Notes under the pieces: model-generated | Told to the model about the DNA's origin: nothing | The model's database searches: none | The model's input: the letters and a program-made list of their open reading frames with translations, nothing else | Part shown: positions 40,483 through 47,457 of the stretch, piece by piece | How the letters are laid out: the number at the start of each line of letters is the position of its first letter | Position numbering within the stretch: position 1 is the stretch's first letter | Assembly (NCBI RefSeq): GCF_003595195.1 | Contig: NZ_CP032418.1 | Location: 508,501-572,500 of the forward strand | Length of the DNA stretch: 64,000 nt | Origin: Paenisporosarcina cavernae | Lineage (GTDB): Bacteria; Bacillota; Bacilli; Bacillales_A; Planococcaceae | Reading direction: 5' to 3' | Program-made: the position numbers and the translations under genes

Positions 40483-40510
40483 TAAAAAACCCACTCGAAA
40501 AGAGTGGGTT
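40483..40510 (-). terminator. Terminator of the repeat-peptide operon
   Basis: AACCCACTC (40488-40496) pairs with GAGTGGGTT (40502-40510) around GAAAA. On the minus strand six T follow. It starts 8 bases after the precursor stop. Confidence 0.9.
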
Positions 40511-40517
40511 AGATGAG

Positions 40518-40904
40518 TTAAGTTAATTTGATTGACCATGGTGGTGGATACATTGCGTCCATCGCAACAGTTGATTTTTTAATCGACCAAGGTGGTGGAT
40601 ACATTGCGTCCATCGCAACAGTTGATTTTTTAATCGACCACGGAGGTGGGTACATTGCGTCCATCGCAACATTCGTTTGTTTGATTGACCACGGCGGTGG
40701 ATACATTGCGTCCATCGCGACATTAGTTTGTTTAACAGACCAAGGTGGCGGATACATTGCGTCCATCGCAACATTCGTTTGTTTAATAGACCAAGGTGGT
40801 GGATACATCGCATCCATCGCTACCTCTTTCGGTGCAGTCGAAGCGAAACTAACGGAAACAAATGAACCTAGCAGAATAGCACTTAGTACAATCTTTTTTT
40901 TCAA
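40518..40904 (-). CDS. Secreted precursor with six tandem 17-residue peptide repeats (putative pheromone precursor)
   Basis: 128 residues. The signal peptide MKKKIVLSAILLGSFVSVSFA is followed by STAPKE and six head-to-tail repeats of VAMDAMYPPPWSIKQTN. VAMDAMYPPPWS is invariant in all six and the next residue is I or V; the last three positions vary (QTN, KST; the final copy ends KLT). The 51-bp DNA units differ at synonymous sites, for instance in all three Pro codons, which points to selection on the peptide. TTG start, with TAGGAGGA 8 nt upstream; that site overlaps the stop of the TPR gene 11 nt before. A signal peptide plus repeats separated by variable linkers, downstream of a TPR receptor, is the plan of Phr/PapR-type pro-peptides, except that those normally hold one copy. 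The mature form, the protease and the importer are unknown. A secreted structural repeat protein is the alternative. Confidence 0.75.
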   Translation of the reverse strand: MKKKIVLSAILLGSFVSVSFASTAPKEVAMDAMYPPPWSIKQTNVAMDAMYPPPWSVKQTNVAMDAMYPPPWSIKQTNVAMDAMYPPPWSIKKSTVAMDAMYPPPWSIKKSTVAMDAMYPPPWSIKLT

Positions 40905-40915
40905 TATTGTTCCTC

Positions 40916-42115
40916 CTATAAAGTTAGTAGCTGTTTAATATATTTAGATGACTCTAACAGCATTTTCGAAGCTTCTTCGAATCGCTCTTGAGACACATAA
41001 AACTGACCGATATGGTTATAATAATAACCTAATTCATAAAGATGATTTCCTTCAATCATAATTGGCATCAAGTCACTAAAGAATAAGTTCTCGTATGCTT
41101 CAAAATCTTTTTTTGAATAATTTTCAAGGATCTTTAGCTCTATATATGCCTCGTATGTATCGCGGTGGGTATTCTTATCAATCTCAACATCAGAGATGAG
41201 ATTGTTTGCATTGTACATCCACTTAAACACCGACTGCATATCATTTAATTCTAAATACGCTTTGATTAATGTAATAATGCTTTTTAATTTACTTATCGCG
41301 TATTCATCTGGTGTCGCTTTTAAAGAATTCATAATATGCTCAATCGATTTCTCATAATTTTGGAACTGAAAGTAAATATAACCACAGTTGTATTCTGTCG
41401 CGAATTTGAGATGTGGAGAATTTGTTTCCGCACCCGTTTTTTGCGCAGTTAAATTATGATCGATGGCAGTTTTGAAATTTCGTAATTTTAATTGTGTAAT
41501 TCCAAGATTCACATGGCATTCTGCAATGCGCCTTGGTATAAATTCACGTTGATAGATTTCAAGAGCTCGGTATGCATACTTAAGACTTAGGTCAGGTTCC
41601 CAACAGTGATTAGCTGCCATTGAAATGACATAACAAATATCACCTTCTTCTAGTGGAGGAAGTGAATATGCATAGTTCTTATCGGCTTCTAAATAACAAT
41701 CTAATGCATCCGGATATTTCCCTTGAGAGTAATAGTAATTCCCGAGATGTTTAAACCAAAAATACTGTGTCTCTGTCGAATACTGTCTATACGTATCTTT
41801 GTGTTTATCAATTAATTGAACAGCATTTTCAAAATCACCATTTACGACAAAAAACCGGATTTTCTGAATATCAAATTCAATTTTCTGTTTCTCCAAAAAT
41901 TTACTTTGGTGAAACTCTACGATGTGTACATACTGGTCTAGCATTTTTTTTCGGTCTACGATGCCACTGATGATTTCTTTAAATTTGTCTAATTCAATCT
42001 GAGCAGGGTTATCTAACAAATCATAATCGATTTCTTTCGCAAGCTCATTTTTGATCAATGTGGCTCCTTCTCGACCATTTACATAAGATCTGACTGGTCC
42101 AAATCTTCTCGACAT
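40916..42115 (-). CDS. TPR-repeat protein, putative RRNPP-type peptide receptor
   Basis: 399 residues from the ATG at 42115 (GAGGTG upstream; the ATG at 42127 overlaps that site). After about 85 N-terminal residues come successive TPR-like helix pairs, for example WFKHLGNYYYSQGKYPDALD, AECHVNLGITQLKLRNFKTA, NCGYIYFQFQNYEKSIEHIM and YYNHIGQFYVSQERFEEASK. No helix-turn-helix is evident at the N-terminus, so unlike PlcR or NprR it probably does not bind DNA but acts on a protein partner, as Rap proteins do. Similarity to Rap is only in architecture. It is cotranscribed with the repeat-peptide precursor. The effector is not encoded next to it. Confidence 0.75.
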   Translation of the reverse strand: MSRRFGPVRSYVNGREGATLIKNELAKEIDYDLLDNPAQIELDKFKEIISGIVDRKKMLDQYVHIVEFHQSKFLEKQKIEFDIQKIRFFVVNGDFENAVQLIDKHKDTYRQYSTETQYFWFKHLGNYYYSQGKYPDALDCYLEADKNYAYSLPPLEEGDICYVISMAANHCWEPDLSLKYAYRALEIYQREFIPRRIAECHVNLGITQLKLRNFKTAIDHNLTAQKTGAETNSPHLKFATEYNCGYIYFQFQNYEKSIEHIMNSLKATPDEYAISKLKSIITLIKAYLELNDMQSVFKWMYNANNLISDVEIDKNTHRDTYEAYIELKILENYSKKDFEAYENLFFSDLMPIMIEGNHLYELGYYYNHIGQFYVSQERFEEASKMLLESSKYIKQLLTL

Positions 42116-42174
42116 AAGGCACCTCATTCGTTAATAAAATATCTTCCTTTCTTATGATATCTAATCTGGATATA

Positions 42175-42192
42175 TTTAGCTATATAACTAAA
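42175..42192. promoter_or_regulatory. 18-bp palindrome upstream of the receptor-peptide operon
   Basis: TTTAGCTATATAACTAAA is palindromic except for one central pair. It lies 60 bp upstream of the TPR gene start and 109 bp before the divergent promoter at 42301, so it could be an operator for either side. In AT-rich DNA it may also be chance. Confidence 0.35.
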
Positions 42193-42300
42193 TTAAATAT
42201 TCTTAAAATTTTTTAAAATTCCTCTTTAGTCGCATAAAATGAGTCAAAAGAATGCCCTTTTTTACAAAATATTCTCTATTTCGCTATAAAAACAACCAGA

Positions 42301-42326
42301 GTTTTTAGAACGAAAATTTCGGGTAT
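42301..42326 (+). promoter_or_regulatory. Candidate sigma-B promoter of the class I amidotransferase gene
   Basis: GTTTTT at 42301-42306, a 14-bp spacer and GGGTAT at 42321-42326 match the sigma-B pattern (GTTTaa, GGGTAT). A sigma-A -10 (TATACT) overlaps at 42324-42329, so sigma-A use is possible. Confidence 0.5.
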
Positions 42327-42365
42327 ACTTTCAAGACTCTAAACATAGAAAAGAAGGCGAATAAT

Positions 42366-43094
42366 ATGGTGAAGCCACTTATTGGTATCACATCAGAGGT
42401 TTTAGAAAACGGGAGTTATTTTTTACCCCCTGTATATGCAAAGGCAATTGTTGAAGCGGGAGGAATTCCATTTTTAATTCCGTTGGTGCCAAACGAAGAT
42501 TTAGATGATTTATCCGATTTGTTAGACGGACTTTTTGTGACAGGTGGGGAAGATATCGACCCTGGTTATTATAAAGAAGATCCGCACGTGAACTTAGGGA
42601 AGATTGTGCCAAAACTGGATGAACTGGAATATAATTTAGTCGAATTAATGCTGAAAAAAGACAAACCATATATTGGGGTTTGTCGTGGGATGCATATGTT
42701 GAACATTGTTCAAGGTGGATCACTATACCAACATATCCATACACAGAGAAAAGAAATGTCTCATCTACATTTACAAATCGCAGAACGAACTCACCGTTCG
42801 CATACAGTGCATGTACACAAGGATAGTAACCTTTACAACATGCTGCAGGAGGAAGAGTTCCGTGTGAATTCGTTCCATCACCAAGCATTAAATAAAATCG
42901 GCAAAGACTTAGAAGTGGTTGCACATGCAACAGACGGGATTGTAGAAGCGGTAGAAAGCAAATCGCATTCGTTTGTGCATGGTTTTCAGTGGCACCCAGA
43001 AGAGTTTGCGGTAGATGGAGAAGAGAATTCCAAACGTGTCTTTAGTCGCTACATTGAAGCGGCAATCGAACGAAAAAATCGTGATCAGAAATAA
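42366..43094 (+). CDS. Gamma-glutamyl hydrolase-type class I glutamine amidotransferase (peptidase C26, PuuD-like)
   Basis: 242 residues, the usual length. Nucleophile Cys in the elbow YIGVCRGMHMLNIVQGGSLY, and the His/Glu of the triad in FQWHPEEF. The family hydrolyses gamma-glutamyl bonds such as gamma-glutamyl-GABA. The substrate cannot be fixed here because no puu or GABA genes are nearby. Monocistronic, between a possible sigma-B promoter and a terminator. Confidence 0.88.
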   Translation: MVKPLIGITSEVLENGSYFLPPVYAKAIVEAGGIPFLIPLVPNEDLDDLSDLLDGLFVTGGEDIDPGYYKEDPHVNLGKIVPKLDELEYNLVELMLKKDKPYIGVCRGMHMLNIVQGGSLYQHIHTQRKEMSHLHLQIAERTHRSHTVHVHKDSNLYNMLQEEEFRVNSFHHQALNKIGKDLEVVAHATDGIVEAVESKSHSFVHGFQWHPEEFAVDGEENSKRVFSRYIEAAIERKNRDQK

Positions 43095-43104
43095 TCATCT
43101 AGTG

Positions 43105-43133
43105 GCTTGGGAAAAATATTCCCAAGCTTTTTT
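43105..43133 (+). terminator. Terminator of the amidotransferase gene
   Basis: GCTTGGGAA and TTCCCAAGC (43105-43113, 43119-43127) around AAATA, then TTTTTT. Confidence 0.9.
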
Positions 43134-43272
43134 ATTAGTAAACAATTAATTCGTTTTTAATTGGAATAAAAATCCAAAAAATTTACCTAATAAAATCCAA
43201 AATAATTGTGTCAAAATTTAGTTTTCATGGTATATTTATGTCATCATAATAGTTCTATTGGAGGACGAGTTA

Positions 43273-45348
43273 ATGGGCCAAACGATTGCGATAATACATA
43301 TGGACATTCAACGAAAACAGCTTAGCCCACTACTCGACCGCATTTCCGTTCTCTCCAAACTGTCAAAACAAGACACGACCCTCCTATGGCAAAAATCTGC
43401 CAATCCTCACTACACTCCTTTCCAGATGATCATTGATGGCGATTCTTATGAAGTCACAATCGGAAGTACTCCGAGTGGGAATAATTTCGCTGTTTTGGCT
43501 GCACTCGAAGAGCTTGCTTTGAAATCGCTTTTTGATATCGAATCCACAATGCGCGATCAACAAATGAAAATTTTCGAATTGGCAAAATCTCGTGAAATTA
43601 CGAGCGAATCGCTTTCTGACACGATTGAAAATATATGCGAAACAATTGCACAATTGATCGATGTCGATCGCGTGGGTATTTGGTTATTTGATGATTGTCA
43701 GAAAAAACTCATCGCGCAGAACATCTTTGATGCACGTTTTCATTCCCACGTTTACGGGGAAGAGTTACACAAAGTGCTGTATCCGACATACTTCGATGCT
43801 TTTCAAAATGCGCGTGCAATCGCCGTGCATGATGTATCAACTGATGCGCGAGTGAGCGAATTATATCCAGTCTATTTTGAAATGATGGGTGGCATTCAAT
43901 CGATGTTGGATGCACCGATCATGATGAGTGACGGGATAGGTGGAGTGTTGTGTTGCGAATCTGTTCGAAAACGGACATGGACAGAGCTCGATCAAACTTT
44001 AGTGGGAACTTTGGCAGACATGGTCGCGTTTTTGTATGAGCGACTTCATCGACTAGAAGCAGAAACGCGTATTCAAGAACTCGCATTCGTCGATCAACTG
44101 ACCGGTTTGCCGAATCAGCATGCATTCGTTGATCAAGTCACGCGTGATTTAGGTGAGTTTAACGCGGGCAAATTTCTTTACTTAAATATCGACCAATTTT
44201 CGACCATTCAGGAAGTGCTCGGTTTTGATGGAGGCGAATCAGTGTTAAAAGAAATTTCGGAACGTCTACAAACGAAGTTTCCTGATCCCAATTGCGTCGC
44301 TCGAATTGGGATGGATCACTTTATTCTTTATTTGAATGGAAATGAAGTCTCCGACTATGAAACAAAATTAGTAGATTTAAAAAAACCGCTACATATAAAA
44401 GGAGAAGAAGTGTACATCACCTATAGCTACGGAATGTCCATCTTTCCAGAGCACGGCAGCACGCCAGAGGAATGCTTGCAGAGCGCGCAAATCGCGTTAA
44501 GCTACGGCAAAAAAATTGGATCTCGTAGTATCTCATCCTTTTTTAATCCGTACATGCGCGAAATAAGTGAAACCACCTTACATACGGAAATAAATCTGCG
44601 AAAAGGACTCGACATGAACGAGTTTCGATTATATTTACAGCCGCAAATGGATTGTATACGAAACAAGATAGAAGGATTCGAGGCACTCATCCGTTGGAAT
44701 CATCCGGAGAAAGGACTCATTGCACCTGTGGAATTTATTTCCCATGCAGAATCTACAGGTTTAATCCTTCCGATTGGAGAATGGGTCATTCGCCAAGCGT
44801 TTACTCAACTTGCAAAATGGAAAAAAAGCGGTCAAACTTCAATGACATTGTCCATCAATGTGTCGCCACGCCATTTCTTACACGAAAAACTCGTGCCATT
44901 TTTGGAAATGTGCTTAGAAACGTATGATATTATGCCTGAGCAGCTCATCATTGAAATAACTGAAAATGTCGCAATGGGAGACTACTTAGCAGCCCAAAAA
45001 AGGATTATTGAATTACGTGAATTAGGCTTTTTAATTAGCATTGATGACTTTGGAACCGGATTCTCAGCCTTCGTCTACTTGCAACACTTTCCGATCGACG
45101 AAATCAAAATTGACCGTCGATTCATCCGCGAAATTGAAGAAAACGACAAAAGCTTAGGTATCGTCAAGACAATCATTGATCTTGCGAAACTTCTCAACCT
45201 ACGCGTAATAGCGGAAGGAGTCGAAACAATCGAACAGCTTAACTTGCTGCGATCCATCGGTTGCAAAACGATACAAGGGTATTACTACGCACGCCCAATG
45301 CCAAGTGAAGAAGTGGAAGAATGGATGGGTACGAAAACGACAAATTAA
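43273..45348 (+). CDS. GAF-GGDEF(degenerate)-EAL c-di-GMP phosphodiesterase
   Basis: 691 residues from ATG 43273 (GGAGGACG upstream). An N-terminal 100-residue region, a GAF domain (about 106-260, VDRVGIWLFDD), a GGDEF domain whose active site reads RIGMDHF (about 346), so cyclase activity is unlikely, and an EAL domain with FEALIRW (about 470), LIIEITEN, SIDDFGTGFSAF (about 591) and AEGVET. The EAL residues look complete, so c-di-GMP hydrolysis is expected, perhaps with the dead GGDEF domain binding GTP as an activator. No TM: cytosolic. Confidence 0.88.
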   Translation: MGQTIAIIHMDIQRKQLSPLLDRISVLSKLSKQDTTLLWQKSANPHYTPFQMIIDGDSYEVTIGSTPSGNNFAVLAALEELALKSLFDIESTMRDQQMKIFELAKSREITSESLSDTIENICETIAQLIDVDRVGIWLFDDCQKKLIAQNIFDARFHSHVYGEELHKVLYPTYFDAFQNARAIAVHDVSTDARVSELYPVYFEMMGGIQSMLDAPIMMSDGIGGVLCCESVRKRTWTELDQTLVGTLADMVAFLYERLHRLEAETRIQELAFVDQLTGLPNQHAFVDQVTRDLGEFNAGKFLYLNIDQFSTIQEVLGFDGGESVLKEISERLQTKFPDPNCVARIGMDHFILYLNGNEVSDYETKLVDLKKPLHIKGEEVYITYSYGMSIFPEHGSTPEECLQSAQIALSYGKKIGSRSISSFFNPYMREISETTLHTEINLRKGLDMNEFRLYLQPQMDCIRNKIEGFEALIRWNHPEKGLIAPVEFISHAESTGLILPIGEWVIRQAFTQLAKWKKSGQTSMTLSINVSPRHFLHEKLVPFLEMCLETYDIMPEQLIIEITENVAMGDYLAAQKRIIELRELGFLISIDDFGTGFSAFVYLQHFPIDEIKIDRRFIREIEENDKSLGIVKTIIDLAKLLNLRVIAEGVETIEQLNLLRSIGCKTIQGYYYARPMPSEEVEEWMGTKTTN

Positions 45349-45413
45349 ATAAATGGAATGATTAACATGATTTTTGAACACAGAACAGGTGAGAAAGGAA
45401 ACGGGGTAATATC

Positions 45414-45791
45414 ATGGAAAAGTTGGAGGTAGTATTGAGCGATTACTTTACTACTTGGAATAATGCGCTTGTGAATAAAGACGCTGATAGTATTAGATCC
45501 TTCATGTCGAAAAATTTTGTGGGCTATTGGGCAAATTCCGATATTAATAATCCTACACCCTATTACTACGATTACGACTTAGGGACTGTTCTTCAACAAA
45601 TGAATGATGTAGAGAAGAAATTTCATACGAATTCTATCACCTATCGAAAGAATGGCAACGAAGCAATTGTTGTGGGAAGAGAATTCGGCGTCATTGGTGA
45701 CCGAAAGTTTGCAGCTCAATGCATGCTAATCTGGGAATTCGAAGAATTCGAATGGAAATTAAAGAGGGAATATATTGAATTAGAACGATAG
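45414..45791 (+). CDS. NTF2/SnoaL-like small protein
   Basis: 125 residues. The pattern of a long N-terminal helix pair (YFTTWNNALVNKDADSIRSFM) and a curved sheet ending in MLIWEFEEFEWKLKREYIE resembles the NTF2-like/DUF4440 fold, used by many enzymes and binding proteins. No catalytic residue can be assigned. Ribosome site weak (AAACGGGG). Function unknown. Confidence 0.6.
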   Translation: MEKLEVVLSDYFTTWNNALVNKDADSIRSFMSKNFVGYWANSDINNPTPYYYDYDLGTVLQQMNDVEKKFHTNSITYRKNGNEAIVVGREFGVIGDRKFAAQCMLIWEFEEFEWKLKREYIELER

Positions 45792-45819
45792 AAAACCAGA
45801 ATAATTAAGGTTATCACAT

Positions 45820-45862
45820 AAAAAACCCCGTTTCCGCTTATAAACTAGCGGAAGACGGGGTT
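45820..45862 (-). terminator. Terminator of the Mur ligase gene
   Basis: AACCCCGTTTCCGC (45824-45837) pairs with GCGGAAGACGGGGTT (45848-45862) with one bulge. On the minus strand TTTTTT follows. The 5' arm lies within the last codons of the gene. Confidence 0.85.
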
Positions 45863-47349
45863 GTGTTGTTTTTAAAGTATGTTTCGATAATTTCTTCGTC
45901 AGAGTGCGGGATGTATTCGCCGCGCACAATTTGGCAGCCGTTGATGCATCCACTCGACAGCAAGATAATATCCCCTGGTTCGCTCAGTTCAAGCGCTTTT
46001 AGCACGCCGTCTTTACGACTTGGTGTACCGTAAACAGGTTGCAGGGCAGGTTCACTAAACCCGGCCATTACAGCATCCACTACGTCCCAAGGGTCATTGT
46101 GACCTGGGTGATCGACCGATACGACGATTTCATCGGCAAGTCCTTCTGCAGCTTTTGCCATTTTAGGCATTTTGCCGAAATCGCGAATACCGATACCGCA
46201 AACCATTGCGATGAATTTTTCGTGGGGTAATTTCCGGATTTCCTTCATGATCGATGCTAACGCGACCGGTGTGTGGGCGTAATCGATGATGATTTTTCGG
46301 TCTTCTGGTCCGTTAATTACTTGGAAACGCCCCGAAACTTGGGACATGTTCTCTAAAACACCGAGAATCACATGGATGTCAATCCCAAGATGTAACAGCG
46401 TTGCAATCGCGCTTACTAAGTTTCCTGCATTGAAATTTCCAAAAATCGGTGCTTCAACAGGATAGACAATGCCATTGTAATGCAGGTCAAAGGCAAGTCC
46501 ATTGTCGGTTAATGAAACACTTGTCCACGTTAAATCTGCACCTTTCGCAAGATCCATGGAATACGTAAGGGATGGAACAGCGATGACATCCAAAATTTCC
46601 TTACTCATTCCGTCATCGTCTAAGTTCACGACGACATGTTTTGCTTGCTTAAAAAGTTTCAATTTCGACTGAAGATAGTGTTCAAATGTCCCGTGGTATT
46701 CCATATGCTCTTCGGAAATATTCGTGTGAATCGCGACGTCAAATGTAAACGCACCTACTCGGTGTTGATCGAGCGCAATAGACGATACTTCCATTGAAGC
46801 AGCTTGATCACCAAGCCTTACTAGTTCACGAAAAATATACTGCATATCAGATTGCATCGGTGTAGTAGGGGTGCTTTTACGCATCTCCATTTCCTCTTGC
46901 GAGGAAAAGATTCCGTTCGTTCCGATTAAACCACACGGAACGCCGACTAAATCGAGCAAGTTTTTGACGTACGTAGCGACAGTGGTTTTGCCATTTGTCC
47001 CTGTAACGCCGATCGTCTTCAGACTTCTCGCAGGGTGATCGTAAAAATGGGCAGCAACGATGGCCAGGGCAAGACGGGTTTCATTCACCAACACAAACGT
47101 CACGTGCGGATGTTGCGAGATAAACGGTTCCATGGCGGCTTGGTTAGAGCCGACGATGGTCGTTGCACCGCGAGTGATGGCGTCTTCTATATAAAGATGT
47201 CCGTCCGTTTCTTCTCCAATAATGCAGAAGAAAGCTGCTTGGTGGGTGACGTCGCGGGAGTCATATACGATTCGCGCGGTCTCTTGCACCTCAGGCCCAT
47301 ATGTATGGAGGACGTGAAAGTTTGGAATTGTTGTCCAGTTGACGTTCAT
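45838..47349 (-). CDS. MurE-like Mur ligase with unusual amino-acid-binding motif
   Basis: 503 residues with the three Mur ligase domains: N-terminal UDP-binding, central ATPase with TGTNGKTT (about 115), QSDMQYIF and MEVSSIALDQHR, and C-terminal IIIDYAHTPVAL. It adds residue three of the peptidoglycan stem peptide if it is a true MurE. The position that reads DNPR in diaminopimelate enzymes and DNPA in Lys enzymes is DHPGHNDP here, so the substrate may be neither. It stands alone, outside a division cluster, next to fapA. AAAGGAG precedes ATG. A second, regular murE is presumably elsewhere in the genome. Confidence 0.85.
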   Translation of the reverse strand: MNVNWTTIPNFHVLHTYGPEVQETARIVYDSRDVTHQAAFFCIIGEETDGHLYIEDAITRGATTIVGSNQAAMEPFISQHPHVTFVLVNETRLALAIVAAHFYDHPARSLKTIGVTGTNGKTTVATYVKNLLDLVGVPCGLIGTNGIFSSQEEMEMRKSTPTTPMQSDMQYIFRELVRLGDQAASMEVSSIALDQHRVGAFTFDVAIHTNISEEHMEYHGTFEHYLQSKLKLFKQAKHVVVNLDDDGMSKEILDVIAVPSLTYSMDLAKGADLTWTSVSLTDNGLAFDLHYNGIVYPVEAPIFGNFNAGNLVSAIATLLHLGIDIHVILGVLENMSQVSGRFQVINGPEDRKIIIDYAHTPVALASIMKEIRKLPHEKFIAMVCGIGIRDFGKMPKMAKAAEGLADEIVVSVDHPGHNDPWDVVDAVMAGFSEPALQPVYGTPSRKDGVLKALELSEPGDIILLSSGCINGCQIVRGEYIPHSDEEIIETYFKNNTTPSSASL

Positions 47350-47457
47350 GTGCGACTCCTTTTCTACTTCTATGTTGTGCCTTTAGTTTACCATCTGAGA
47401 GAAGTGAAAAATAGCGTAATTCGACAAAATGCGCGTATGTACCCAGCAGGGAATGTG

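Noticed and set aside
40523-40938. Other long frames across the peptide repeats (plus strand 40528-40938, minus strand 40523-40813)
   Set aside because: The 51-bp period keeps all frames open. Only the minus-strand frame at 40518-40904 has a signal peptide, ribosome site, operon position and synonymous variation.
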